A DNA stretch of 64,000 nt from the NCBI RefSeq assembly GCF_001017435.1, contig NZ_CP011371.1, forward strand, positions 2,976,001 to 3,040,000, written 5' to 3'. This DNA comes from Caldimonas brevitalea. GTDB taxonomy: Bacteria > Pseudomonadota > Gammaproteobacteria > Burkholderiales > Burkholderiaceae_C. How positions within the stretch are numbered: position 1 is the stretch's first letter; each line of letters starts with the position of its first letter. A program made the translations under genes and the position numbers. Positions 8,181-17,024 of this stretch are shown here, piece by piece. Under the pieces are notes generated by a model. The model saw nothing but the letters and a program-made list of their open reading frames with translations. It did no database searches and was not told where the DNA came from.

Positions 8181-9537
8181 GAGCCTGTCAGGAATTTTGT
8201 GTTTGAGGCATAGCATGTCGAACAGGAGCATGTATGCCAAGCAAGAAGAAGCCAGCGGCGGGCGCGCAGGCGGCGCTGCCGTCCATTCCCAAGGAACTGA
8301 TTGACCAGTTCGTCAAGGGTCCGATGAGCGCAGAGGCGGTCCAGGCCGCCTCGATGGCGTTCAAGAAGGCCTTGATCGAGCGGGCTCTGGGTGCCGAACT
8401 GTCGCATCACCTGGGCTACCCGGTCGGCGCTGCCAAGCCGGAAGAGGCGGGCAACCACCGCAACGGCACCAGCGGCAAGACGGTGTTGACCGAAGACGGG
8501 CCGCTGCGGCTCGAGGTGCCACGCGACCGCGAAGGCAGCTTCGAGCCGGTGCTCATTCCCAAGCACGAGCGCCGTTTCACCGGCTTCGACGACAAGATCG
8601 TGGCCATGTACGCGCGCGGCATGACCGTGCGTGAGATCCAGGGTTTCCTGGCCGAGCAGTACGGTACTGAGGTCTCCCCGGAGTTCATCAGCTCGGTAAC
8701 CGACGCGGTGATGTCGGAGGTGACGGCCTGGCAGAGCCGTCCTCTCGAGCCGATGTACCCGGTGGTGTTCTTCGACGCCCTGCGGGTGAAGATCCGCGAA
8801 GACGCAGTGGTGCGCAACAAGGCCGTCTACCTGGCGCTGGGCGTGTTGCCGGACGGCACACGCGACATCCTTGGGCTGTGGATCGAAGGCAGCGAAGGCG
8901 CCAAGTTCTGGCTCAAGGTGTTCAACGATTTGAAGACGCGCGGCGTGGGCGACATTCTGATCGCCGTCACCGACGGGCTGAAGGGCATCCCCGAAGCCCT
9001 GGGCGCGGTATTCCCAGCCACCACGCTGCAGACCTGCATCGTGCACCTGATGCGCAACAGCCTGGATTTCGCCAGCTGGAAGGACCGCAAGCCGCTCGCC
9101 GTGGCGCTCAAGCCGATCTACACGGCCGCCAGCGCCGAGGCCGCAGCCGCCGAACTGGAGGCGTTTGAGGCCGGGCCCTGGGGCCACAAGTTCCCCACCG
9201 TGGTGGCGGCCTGGCGGCGCAACTGGGATCGGGTGATTCCGTTCTTTGCGTTCCCGCCGGCGGTGCGTCGGGTGATTTACACAACAAATTCCATTGAGAG
9301 CATCCATGCCCAGCTGCGTAAGATCATCAAGACGCGCGGGCACTTCCCCAGCGACGACGCGGCCACCAAGCTCATCTGGCTGGCGCTGCGCAACATCACA
9401 GCGGACTGGGGACGGGCTGCCAAGGAATGGCGGGAGGCGATGAATCAGTTCGCGATCGCCTACGGCGATCGCTTCATCAAGACCGCCATTTAAGGGGCGG
9501 CCTTCAGAGCCTCACACACAAAAATTCGGACAGGCCC
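8181..9537 (+). mobile_element. Complete IS256-family insertion sequence (1357 bp)
   Basis: A single transposase gene is bracketed by imperfect terminal inverted repeats of about 29 bp. The left end begins GAGCCTGTCAGGAATTTTGT (8181-8209). The right end, read inward on the minus strand from 9537, begins GGGCCTGTCCGAATTTTTGT. I count 5 mismatches over 29 positions. An 8-bp direct repeat, CGGCAAGC, flanks both ends, matching the 8-9 bp duplications known for IS256. Intact ends, an intact gene and an exact duplication indicate a recent and possibly still active insertion. Confidence 0.93.
8234..9493 (+). CDS. IS256-family transposase (Mutator-like DDE)
   Basis: A 419-residue full-length transposase. 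Catalytic residues of the RNase H-like core are visible: Asp in VVFFDALRVKI, Asp in IAVTDGLKGI, and Glu in TNSIESIHAQLRK. The N terminus has the LGYPVGAAKPEEAGNHRNG segment and the GMTVREIQGFL helix seen in this family. The CIVHLMRNSL motif between the second Asp and the Glu is typical. ATG start with AGGAG upstream. It is the only gene of the element. Confidence 0.97.
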   Translation: MPSKKKPAAGAQAALPSIPKELIDQFVKGPMSAEAVQAASMAFKKALIERALGAELSHHLGYPVGAAKPEEAGNHRNGTSGKTVLTEDGPLRLEVPRDREGSFEPVLIPKHERRFTGFDDKIVAMYARGMTVREIQGFLAEQYGTEVSPEFISSVTDAVMSEVTAWQSRPLEPMYPVVFFDALRVKIREDAVVRNKAVYLALGVLPDGTRDILGLWIEGSEGAKFWLKVFNDLKTRGVGDILIAVTDGLKGIPEALGAVFPATTLQTCIVHLMRNSLDFASWKDRKPLAVALKPIYTAASAEAAAAELEAFEAGPWGHKFPTVVAAWRRNWDRVIPFFAFPPAVRRVIYTTNSIESIHAQLRKIIKTRGHFPSDDAATKLIWLALRNITADWGRAAKEWREAMNQFAIAYGDRFIKTAI

Positions 9538-9545
9538 CGGCAAGC
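9538..9545 (+). repeat. Right target-site duplication of IS256-family element
   Basis: Exact copy of the 8-bp CGGCAAGC found at 8173-8180, directly after the right inverted repeat. Confidence 0.9.
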
Positions 9546-9547
9546 TC

Positions 9548-9790
9548 GTGCCCCTCGCCGAAATAGATTCGACTCCTGAACCCCCGCTGCACTTCTGGTT
9601 GGCCACCGGATTGCCAGACGGGGAATCAGATGAATTCACCCGCGCCACCCTTCACGGCATCGCGCGTGCAGCCGTACGTGCGCGCCACCTCATCGCGGCA
9701 CAGGGCCCACCAGCGGGAGCCAAAACAGGCAGCCGAAAGCAGGAACAGCCCACGCCTGACGCAAAGGAGACACCACCCCCGACCCGCTAG
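9548..9790 (+). CDS. Doubtful small ORF beside the IS element
   Basis: An 80-codon ORF from GTG, beginning 10 bases past the IS right end, with proline- and charge-rich translation and no recognised motif. If the IS and one duplication copy are removed, the frame stays open upstream to the stop of the pentapeptide-like gene, but without a start codon or ribosome site. It could be the remnant of a gene split by the insertion, or not a gene. Confidence 0.2.
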   Translation: MPLAEIDSTPEPPLHFWLATGLPDGESDEFTRATLHGIARAAVRARHLIAAQGPPAGAKTGSRKQEQPTPDAKETPPPTR

Positions 9791-9940
9791 CGATTACTAA
9801 CGGTACACCCGTCTGTGCTGTTCCTCACGCTGCCCGGGAAAGTTGCCCATCACCCAGCGGCAACCACATGCCTCACGCATACCATCCCCGCGGCGCCGAG
9901 ACGAGGCGTCCACGATCGTGCAACGGAAACGCGGATAGAC

Positions 9941-10543
9941 ATGGTTGAAAAGCAATACAAGCGGGCATTCATCGCCGCTGCGGTCCCCCTCGTGCTGGCA
10001 GGCTGCGCGGCACCTCCTTACCAACCCCCTGCCGCGGGTGACGGCCAGGTGGCGAGGCTGCGGATGGTGCAGCAGGACCCCCGCGATGACATCGTCGCCC
10101 AACGTTTACGCGGCACCTGCCCGATCGGGCCGGCATCGCACGCCGGGGCACCCCAACGCGAGTCGCTGCCCGAGCTGCACATGGGAATCAAGCATCGCGA
10201 AGGCCGCCGGCGGCTGGACATGCCGGACCCGCCCCTCCCGCCAGTGAAGTACGCCGAGGTTCGCATCCCTGCTGGTCAGCCATTTCACTTCCAATATCAA
10301 GCGACACGCCGCTTCCGCGAGTATGTCTACGACATCACCGCGACCTGCGGCCAAGGCGTCAGTTTTCATCCTGTGGCAGGGGCCGACTATGAAGTGGTGA
10401 TGTACAGCCCCACGCCTCGCACCTGCCAGCTTGCGCTGTACAAGCTGGAGCGCAGCGGTCCCGAAACCATGAGGACCGTCGTCAAGAACGCCTCGACCTT
10501 CAAGGACGAGTGTTCTTCCGCACCGGCTCCCGCGGCCCAGTAA
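9941..10543 (+). CDS. Putative lipoprotein of unknown function
   Basis: A 200-residue protein with a lipoprotein signal peptide: MVEKQYKR, a hydrophobic core, then the lipobox LAGC at about residue 21-24, so it is expected to be lipid-anchored in the envelope. The mature part begins with a proline-rich linker, then a beta-rich region containing VRIPAGQPFHFQYQATRRFR and YVYDITATCGQGVSFHP, where a stress-like or periplasmic beta-sandwich can be imagined; no family is recognised. The frame is open 42 codons upstream, but the ATG placed here gives a textbook signal peptide. About 100 bases separate it from the next lipoprotein gene on the same strand. Confidence 0.65.
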   Translation: MVEKQYKRAFIAAAVPLVLAGCAAPPYQPPAAGDGQVARLRMVQQDPRDDIVAQRLRGTCPIGPASHAGAPQRESLPELHMGIKHREGRRRLDMPDPPLPPVKYAEVRIPAGQPFHFQYQATRRFREYVYDITATCGQGVSFHPVAGADYEVVMYSPTPRTCQLALYKLERSGPETMRTVVKNASTFKDECSSAPAPAAQ

Positions 10544-10641
10544 GGGTCTCCCACGACCGGATGTTTCGTCGCGGGCGCATAGCCGGCGCTCCCCCCATCT
10601 CACGTCAAGTTCAGCAAGTGTCAACCCACATCCTCGCTCTC

Positions 10642-12183
10642 ATGCGGCGCCGCCTGCTTGCGCTCGTGCTGCTACTCCCGATGTTCGCCGCGCTGTACGG
10701 CTGTGCGAGCGCGCCGTCAGTGCCTGCCAACCCCTCAGTCCACGGCGTGATCGTGCTGCGCTTCATCAACCTCGGGGACGTGCCCATCCATTCAGTGACC
10801 GTGTCCACCGACGACGGGGACGCGTTCAACTTGCCCGCCCATCGACTGGCCCACTCCAGTTCCCGGGTCGTCTGGGGTGTCATAACGCCGGGGACGTACC
10901 GGCTGACGGCGCTCAACGGTTACAAGGCGGCGCTAACCGGCCTCGAGTCGGGTTCGGGGCCGGTCACGGTGGCCATCGCCAAGCAGAGTGGCACTTTCGT
11001 CGTCGAAGCAGGGCGCACCACGCAGCTCGATACGCTGGTTGTCCAGCCCAAACCGGAATCGGCCACGCCAGACCCCAACGCCCTGTACCACGTCTATATC
11101 GACCCGACACCGGCCCCGGCGGACGCCTTGCTCAAAGCCCGTCCCGAACTGACCGAGCCGTGGGGCGGCAAGGCCTATCTTGGGTGGACCCCAGGTTCCA
11201 TCCCGGCGGCATCGCGCGGCAACCTGAACAGCGCACGTGCCCGTTTGACCGCCGCCGTCTCCCCCCTCATGGTCGGCGACCGCTTCCTCGCCGGGCAACA
11301 ACTCGGTGTCGTGATGGAACAGCGCGCCGACGGCACGGTGCGGCGGTACTCCACGGGCACGCTCGGCCAGATCGACGTGCTGTGCGACATCGGCGACAAC
11401 CGTCTGCTGGCCGGTGGCGAGGAGGGTTTCGTCGGCTTGTCGGAGGACGGCGGGGTGACGTGGCGCCGCCTGAGCGGGCCGGCCGGCCGCGAGCATGTTG
11501 CACTGCTCGCCCGGGGCAGCAATGGCAAGCTCTACATGGTGACGCGCGACTGGAACGTGACGCACGTCTATGAATCCGACGCCAGGCCGGTCCAGTGGCG
11601 GCCGATCCGGCAAATCGAGAGCAACGGCGCGCCGAGCGTCCGCAAGGACGCGCGCAGACTCCCGACGCCGATTGAAGACCGCGCCGTCATGACGCGTGAC
11701 CGGCTGGTGGTGCATACCCAGCCTGCCGTCCTGTCTTCGTTGGACCTGCGCACGGGGCAATGGGAGGTGACGAAGACCCCGCACTACTTCGTCGAAGGCC
11801 TGGTCGGCACGCCGGATGGCTATGTGGTGGGCATCGGCGCGATGGGCGAGGCGCGGTATCACGTCTACGGCACAACCGACTACGGTCGCACCTGGACCTC
11901 GGTCGACTCCTTCCATTCGATGGGCCTGCCGATCTTCGTCGACAAGCAGCGGGGCTACCTGTTGGCGGCCGACTTCAGCCTCACGAGCAGTGCCCTCCAT
12001 CGTCGCCCCAACCGGATGCGGCGCACCGAAGACGGCGGCAAGAGCTGGGTCACGATCGGCCCGGATCAAACCGGCTGGGACTTCATGCAGGCGTTGAAGG
12101 TGAGCCCGGACGGCAAGATCTTGTATTCGGTGAAAGACGGCCGTGTCGTCACCTCGCGCGACGAGGGGAAAAGCTGGCGTTGA
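10642..12183 (+). CDS. Lipoprotein with BNR/Asp-box beta-propeller
   Basis: A 513-residue predicted lipoprotein: MRRR, a leucine-rich core and lipobox LYGC. Residues about 30-150 form a beta domain (VIVLRFINLGDVPIHSVTV). The remainder carries Asp-box motifs (SxDxGxTW type): SEDGGVTWRRL, TTDYGRTWTSV, TEDGGKSWVTI and SRDEGKSWR at the C terminus, the pattern of sialidase-like, Ycf48-like or WD40/YVTN beta-propellers. Asp boxes are structural, so an enzyme function cannot be inferred; a role in envelope protein assembly or polysaccharide binding is possible. The start at the ATG preceding the signal peptide is preferred over the open frame 132 bases upstream. Confidence 0.8.
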   Translation: MRRRLLALVLLLPMFAALYGCASAPSVPANPSVHGVIVLRFINLGDVPIHSVTVSTDDGDAFNLPAHRLAHSSSRVVWGVITPGTYRLTALNGYKAALTGLESGSGPVTVAIAKQSGTFVVEAGRTTQLDTLVVQPKPESATPDPNALYHVYIDPTPAPADALLKARPELTEPWGGKAYLGWTPGSIPAASRGNLNSARARLTAAVSPLMVGDRFLAGQQLGVVMEQRADGTVRRYSTGTLGQIDVLCDIGDNRLLAGGEEGFVGLSEDGGVTWRRLSGPAGREHVALLARGSNGKLYMVTRDWNVTHVYESDARPVQWRPIRQIESNGAPSVRKDARRLPTPIEDRAVMTRDRLVVHTQPAVLSSLDLRTGQWEVTKTPHYFVEGLVGTPDGYVVGIGAMGEARYHVYGTTDYGRTWTSVDSFHSMGLPIFVDKQRGYLLAADFSLTSSALHRRPNRMRRTEDGGKSWVTIGPDQTGWDFMQALKVSPDGKILYSVKDGRVVTSRDEGKSWR

Positions 12184-12576
12184 ACCGGCAGAGCCGGGAG
12201 GCGCCGACCTGAAGCACACGCCGGCGGCGATCCCCCGCAGCAACCAATGCCGGCGCCGTGATGTTCAGACCCTTGAACATCTCTGGGTTCGACAGGTGGT
12301 GCAGTGGCTGCCCGCCCCAACGCCTGCACGAGCAGCCCGATGTTGTCGCGCCCCCTCGGGCGCCTCCGACCTCGCTCAATTCCGCTTCGCCACAAACGCT
12401 CCCGCCAGCGCTTCATCCGGCCGGCGGCGTTGTCGTCATGCGGCACCCTCGAGCCCCCCTGACCGAGGGATTCCCACCCTAGAAGCAACGCTCGGTCATT
12501 CCGTTTCGTTTGGTTACATAAGACAATCTTCGCTGCATTGAAAAACAGTCCGGACAGTGTCTGGTGAGGGGTCCTT
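12184..12576 (+). other. Intergenic stretch, no convincing gene
   Basis: About 390 bases between two lipoprotein genes. Antisense ORFs here have no family resemblance. A short minus-strand segment near 12360-12425 recalls the WRERFV linker of IS630-type transposases only if a one-base shift is allowed, too little to call. The last 80 bases are AT-richer and probably hold the promoter of the following gene. Confidence 0.4.
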
Positions 12577-13518
12577 ATGTCGGTGTTCGTTCGCTCTTCT
12601 GCCTTGCGCAGAGCGCTCTTGTCCCTGGTGGTGCCGCTGTCGCTGGCGGCGTGTGGAGGTGGTGGCAGCGGAGGTGATCTGGAAGTCGACTTCCAGTACC
12701 CGTCTTCGGGGCAGACGAGGGTGCTCCAGCCCACCATGATCGAAGCCGAATTGCATGGGCTGGAAGGCAACTCACCTCGCTGCGAAGTCGCGATGGGCCG
12801 CCTTCCTGCCGGCATGTGGGTGGACCGACGCAGCTGCCACATCCAGGGCACCCCGACCGAGGTCGGCTCGTTCGACGTGTCGATCGAACTCACGGTGCCT
12901 GACTATGAGGGCGAGTTGTGGCAGAGCGTGTCCATCTATGTGTCCGGCTTCCAGGTGCTCTACTGGGTGAACAACGGCAGCAACCTGCAGTGGGGGCAAA
13001 GCCTGGAAGTGAAACCCGAGCTCAGCGGCTACACCCCCGCGGCTGGCGAGACGATCACCTACAGCATGGTCGGCGAGCTGCCGGCCGGTCTTGCGCTGGA
13101 CGCCGCCACCGGCGTGATCAGCGGCCGCCTGATGCAAGTCGGTGAATTCAAGCCGCGCGTCAAGGCCACGCTGCAGCGCGATGGCCAAAGCTGGTCGACG
13201 ACGAGCCGGGACATCGAGATGCAGGTCAGGGGCCCGGTCGTCGCCGCCGCGGAGTCGTATTTCTATCTGGGCAGCGCGGTGTCCACCTCCGTGATCCTGC
13301 AAGCGCCGCCCGAGGGTGCCAGCTACACCCTGGCCTTGGCTCCCGTGGGCGACTGCCCGGCCGCACCGCCGCCCGGTCTGACCTTCGACGCGGCGACAGG
13401 CCAGCTCTCGGGCACGCCGACGACGATGGGCACCCATTGCATGGGCGTTTCCGTCTCGATCTCGGTGGACGGGCAGACCGCGCAATACGGGCAGGGTGTG
13501 ATGTTCCTGGTGAACTGA
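12577..13518 (+). CDS. Lipoprotein with putative-Ig (He_PIG) domains
   Basis: A 313-residue secreted lipoprotein: signal peptide, lipobox LAAC followed by a glycine-serine linker. Three immunoglobulin-like modules follow. Two carry the He_PIG signature of bacterial surface proteins: LPAGLALDAATGVISGRL (about 169-186) and PPGLTFDAATGQLSGTPT (about 267-284), with a degenerate first copy around LPAGMWVDRRSCHIQGTPT. Such modules generally mediate binding or act as spacers in surface proteins. It converges with the phytase gene; two strong hairpins lie between them. Likely envelope-anchored, ligand unknown. Confidence 0.8.
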   Translation: MSVFVRSSALRRALLSLVVPLSLAACGGGGSGGDLEVDFQYPSSGQTRVLQPTMIEAELHGLEGNSPRCEVAMGRLPAGMWVDRRSCHIQGTPTEVGSFDVSIELTVPDYEGELWQSVSIYVSGFQVLYWVNNGSNLQWGQSLEVKPELSGYTPAAGETITYSMVGELPAGLALDAATGVISGRLMQVGEFKPRVKATLQRDGQSWSTTSRDIEMQVRGPVVAAAESYFYLGSAVSTSVILQAPPEGASYTLALAPVGDCPAAPPPGLTFDAATGQLSGTPTTMGTHCMGVSVSISVDGQTAQYGQGVMFLVN

Positions 13519-13610
13519 GTGCGACGCAGGCTGGTCGACGGCCGCCATCGAGGCGTCGATCCGCAACAAGCGCGCGCGGCAGGTAGCAGAGGGCAAGCGC
13601 CCGGACGCTG

Positions 13611-13635
13611 GCGGACCACTGTCGCTGTGGTCCGC
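13611..13635 (+). terminator. Strong hairpin between convergent genes (1)
   Basis: Perfect 9-bp stem GCGGACCAC/GTGGTCCGC with a 7-base loop, lying between two convergent genes. There is no T-run on either side, so factor-independent termination is not assured. Confidence 0.45.
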
Positions 13636-13695
13636 GGCCCTGCACTCGGCCGCCCCGCCGCGGTGGCGGCAAGCTAAAGCTGGCGCTGACCGCCA

Positions 13696-13719
13696 GCGGG
13701 CCGGCGCCCACCGGCCCGC
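13696..13719 (+). terminator. Strong hairpin between convergent genes (2)
   Basis: Perfect 9-bp stem GCGGGCCGG/CCGGCCCGC with a 6-base loop, 16 bases beyond the phytase stop codon when read on the minus strand. It could serve termination or 3'-end protection of that mRNA. Confidence 0.45.
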
Positions 13720-13735
13720 CTCCTGGCGCCGTCGC

Positions 13736-15190
13736 TCAAGGCCGCCGAGGGTCGTATCGTGTGTCGACCTTCAACGGCCCGCCGGGAAAGTGCCGCGCGA
13801 TCGCATCCCACGGTGTCAGCTTCAGATTGGTCGCCTCGACCGAACCGTCGAAGACGTCGCCGTCGTAGCCGTCCTGCGTGATCAGCACACCGAACGGAAA
13901 GCCCGGCAGCGGCACGTTGGAGACGTCGGAGCCGTCCGATTCCTGCACGCCGTCGATGCCCTTGTCGCGGTTGGCCTCGATCCGGAAGCTGCCGAGCAGC
14001 CGGTTGGGCGTTTGGCGCTCGAACACCGCGAAACTGTCGTCCAACCCGGGCGTGGGCAAGGTCGGCGGCTGGCCGTGCGCCATGCCCTGGCTCGACGCCA
14101 ACAAGTAGCCGCTGCCGTCCGCGCCGTAGTAGATGGTCAACCCCTCCAGGTCACGCGCGATGCGGCTGTTGGGGTCGAAGCTGCGCGTCTCGTAGAACGG
14201 CCGGTCTTCGGCCACGCCCGTGCGCAGGTCGATGCGCCAGATGCCGACGTCTTCCTGGCCGGCGTAGAGCACGCCGGTCTGCTGGTCGACCACCATGCCC
14301 TCGAACTGGGGGCTGAAGTCGCGCGCTGGGTCGTCTTCGTTTTCCTGCGTTAGGTCCTGGCCTTTGTAGGCATATGGAAAGCGCCAGTCGCGCACGAATT
14401 TCGCGCTCACCGTGTGGTCGGGCTCGGCCACCAGTTCGTACTGCGCGATCACCGCTTCATCGTTCTGGTTCACCAGGGCATAGACGCGGCCCGAAGCCTT
14501 GTCACGGTAGACCGCGAGGCCGTAGGCGGTGTTCTCGCCGTCGTCGGGGTTGGGCACGCTGCCACGCGCAAGGTCGGCCGGGTCGGGGCGGGTCGGGAAC
14601 AAGCGGGTCATGCGGGGCGAGGTGACGTCGCGCAGCGGCAGGTCGTCGGCATCGTCCTCGTCGTGGTCGTCGTCGTGCTCGTAGTCCTCGTCGAGGCGCC
14701 ACACCTTGAGACGGTCGCGCAGGCGGTCGGTCGCCACGGCCAGGTCGACGCGCTTGCGACCCAGCCTGAAGCCGTACACCACCTCGACGTTGTTGTAGCG
14801 GTTCAACGGCTCGCCCTCGGCGTCCACCTCGGCCGGCAAGCGCTGCACCACACGGCCCTTGAAGTCGAACACCCGCAGGCCGCCTTCTTTCGCGGCGGCC
14901 ACGATCAGCGAGTCGTCCGGGTCGTCGGGGTGCACCCAGACCGCCGGGTCGTCCATGTCGGCCGGATCGCGCTCGGTGGGCGTCTCGACCTTGGGCGCGA
15001 TGCCGCGCACGCTATGGTCTCCATGACGCGCGACGCCAGCCTGCTCGGCGGCCGCCTCCGCCTGCAGTGGCCCTGCCTCATCGCCGCCCCCGCCGCAAGC
15101 GGTGGCCAGACACGTGGCAGCGGCGACGATGGCGGCCAGGATCTGGGGGCGGCGTCGAGCTGGGTGGGGGCGAGGGGTGTCGAGACGCAT
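13736..15190 (-). CDS. Beta-propeller phytase (3-phytase), lipoprotein
   Basis: Calcium-dependent phytase of the six-bladed beta-propeller class, releasing phosphate from phytate; exported, with a signal peptide and ATACGGGGDE lipobox-like site. Family motifs are visible: MDDPAVWVHPDDPDDSLIVAAAK near the N terminus, YNNVEVVYGF, ENTAYGLAVYRD, QFEGMVVDQQTGVLYAGQED, and LEGLTIYYG, with the aspartate-rich calcium sites. An unusual acidic/histidine insert (EDYEHDDDHDEDDADD) sits in a surface loop after LKVWRLD. About 484 residues. The start was set at the ATG before the basic signal-peptide segment; an upstream ATG adds 33 unlikely residues. Probably phosphate-scavenging; no Pho box was identified. 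Confidence 0.9.
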   Translation of the reverse strand: MRLDTPRPHPARRRPQILAAIVAAATCLATACGGGGDEAGPLQAEAAAEQAGVARHGDHSVRGIAPKVETPTERDPADMDDPAVWVHPDDPDDSLIVAAAKEGGLRVFDFKGRVVQRLPAEVDAEGEPLNRYNNVEVVYGFRLGRKRVDLAVATDRLRDRLKVWRLDEDYEHDDDHDEDDADDLPLRDVTSPRMTRLFPTRPDPADLARGSVPNPDDGENTAYGLAVYRDKASGRVYALVNQNDEAVIAQYELVAEPDHTVSAKFVRDWRFPYAYKGQDLTQENEDDPARDFSPQFEGMVVDQQTGVLYAGQEDVGIWRIDLRTGVAEDRPFYETRSFDPNSRIARDLEGLTIYYGADGSGYLLASSQGMAHGQPPTLPTPGLDDSFAVFERQTPNRLLGSFRIEANRDKGIDGVQESDGSDVSNVPLPGFPFGVLITQDGYDGDVFDGSVEATNLKLTPWDAIARHFPGGPLKVDTRYDPRRP

Positions 15191-15488
15191 GGGGTCGATT
15201 CCTGTCGTGAGGGGAGGGCGTGCGGCCGGGCTATTGCACAGCGCGCCGGGGCCATGGCGAGGGGCGCCGTGTGAGCGGCCGCGGGCCACGGGGGGAAGGG
15301 CATGCTATGAACGGCGAATGGCAGCCGTGTGACGCCCGACCGGGGCCGCCGGCATCGTGATCGTCGCCACGCTCGGCTGTCGCGAGCCTGTGTCAAGATC
15401 GGCGGCGCCCGCGACCGCCGGCCGCTGCTGGCGTTACCCGGCCTGGGCACCGGGGCGGGCGGCGCACGAACAGGGAAGGAACCATCGC

Positions 15489-16751
15489 ATGGATGTTGCC
15501 GTGGCGTCAGCCTCCGGCCTGCAACGGATGAAACGGATCGCGCTGGGCCTGCTGCTGGCCGCCGCTGCGCTCTATGCGGTCGCCACCGCCTTGCAAGGCC
15601 ACCACCCCGCATGGCACTACGTGGCCGCCTTCGCCGAGGCGGCGATGGTCGGCGCGGTGGCCGACTGGTTCGCGGTGGTGGCGCTGTTTCGGCACCCGCT
15701 GGGGCTGCCGATACCGCACACGGCCATCATCCCCAACAACAAGGCGCGCATCGGCCGCAACCTGGCCGCCTTCATCCTGGGCAACTTCCTGAGCACCGAG
15801 CAGGTGCTGGGCAAGTTGCGCGGCTTTGACGCGGCGTCGCGCCTGGCCGGCTGGCTGGCACAGCCCGAGCACGCGGCGCGCATCGGCGAGTACTGCCGCG
15901 CGGCGGCCCGCTACGGCCTCGACGCGCTCGACGACGACCGCATCACCGCCTTCATCCGCCGCACCGTGCTCGGCAAGCTCGAACAAGTCGACGTGGCGCG
16001 CCTGACCGGCCAGGTGCTGGACGTGCTGACCGCCGAGCGCCGCCACCAGGCCTTGCTGGACGAGGTGCTGCAGCAGATCGGCGCGCTGCTCGAGAAGGAC
16101 GACGTGAAGGCGAAGATCGCCGAGGTGATCGCCGGCGAGGTGCGCTACCTGCGCTACCTGGGTCTCGACACCATCGCCGGCCACATGGCGACCAGCAAGA
16201 TCGTCGCGGGGGTGGGCCGCATCATCGGCGAGATGGGGGCGGACGAAGCGCATCCGCTGCGGCTGCGTTTCGACGCCTTCATGGCCGAGTTCATCGTCAA
16301 GCTCAAGGAAGACCCGGCCTTCCACCAGAAGGGCGAGGACATCAAGCAGGAGGCGCTGGCCCACCCGGCGCTGGCGGAGTACCTGCGGGGTCTGTGGCAG
16401 GAGCTGCTGGCGTGGCTGCACGCCGACTTGCAACGTGAAGACTCGGCGCTCGGCCGGCGCATCGGCGAGGCCGCGCTGACGCTTGGCCGCAAGCTGCAGA
16501 CCGACGCTGCGATGCGCGAGTGGATCAACGGGCAACTGCTGGCGGCAGCGCCGCGGTGGATCGACCACTACCGCGAGGACATCGGCCACTACATCGTGGC
16601 CCGCGTCGACGCCTGGAACACGGCCGAGATGACCTCCGAGCTGGAGCGCAACATCGGCCGCGACCTGCAGTTCGTGCGCATCAACGGCACGCTGGTGGGC
16701 GGCTCGATCGGGCTGTTGATCCACGCCGTGACGCAGTGGTGGCGAGGGTGA
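15489..16751 (+). CDS. DUF445 (YjiN-type) membrane protein
   Basis: A 420-residue inner-membrane protein of the DUF445 family. Two N-terminal transmembrane segments surround the conserved FAEAAMVGAVADWFAVVALFR motif, followed by PLGLPIPHTAIIPNNKARIG; a long helical region; and a C-terminal hydrophobic hairpin beginning RDLQFVRINGTLVGG and ending AVTQWWRG. The function of the family is unknown. The ATG at 15489 has AAGGAA upstream; the open frame before it is spurious. It is divergent from the phytase gene. A decayed copy of its 3' end lies about 1 kb downstream at 17768-17888. Confidence 0.88.
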   Translation: MDVAVASASGLQRMKRIALGLLLAAAALYAVATALQGHHPAWHYVAAFAEAAMVGAVADWFAVVALFRHPLGLPIPHTAIIPNNKARIGRNLAAFILGNFLSTEQVLGKLRGFDAASRLAGWLAQPEHAARIGEYCRAAARYGLDALDDDRITAFIRRTVLGKLEQVDVARLTGQVLDVLTAERRHQALLDEVLQQIGALLEKDDVKAKIAEVIAGEVRYLRYLGLDTIAGHMATSKIVAGVGRIIGEMGADEAHPLRLRFDAFMAEFIVKLKEDPAFHQKGEDIKQEALAHPALAEYLRGLWQELLAWLHADLQREDSALGRRIGEAALTLGRKLQTDAAMREWINGQLLAAAPRWIDHYREDIGHYIVARVDAWNTAEMTSELERNIGRDLQFVRINGTLVGGSIGLLIHAVTQWWRG

Positions 16752-17024
16752 GGTGACACGATCGCTCGAGGTGGGCGAACTTGTGTCGGGCGGTCGAAGA
16801 AACTTGCAGGCGCACACACTTCGACGTGAAACATGCCATGAAGTTCTTGCATGCCTCCTTCAGAATGTCGACGCCTGTGGCAGGGCCTCGATCAGGGCAC
16901 TGCTCCATGCTCCACTGTGGCTGTAACCCGTTGCACTCGATCGTCAGCCGTCACCGTTTTCTCATGCTGTGCGGCGATGCTGCTGTGCGCTTGAGTTGAG
17001 AACCAACACGAAAACGGAGGACTC

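Noticed and set aside
10933..12243. Long antisense ORF opposite the Asp-box lipoprotein (and similar antisense frames elsewhere)
   Set aside because: Antisense frames in GC-rich coding DNA are long by chance; they lack recognisable domains and ribosome sites.
12355..12425. Minus-strand segment recalling an IS630-type transposase linker
   Set aside because: A frame shift must be assumed and only a few residues fit, so it is not called.
14640..14690. GTC/TCG simple repeat tract
   Set aside because: It encodes the acidic loop of the phytase and is explained by the gene.
16918..16936. Possible sigma-54 promoter upstream of the PEP-CTERM gene (TGG...TTGCA)
   Set aside because: The GG-to-GC spacing is two bases too long for the -24/-12 consensus, and TGGCAC is not matched.
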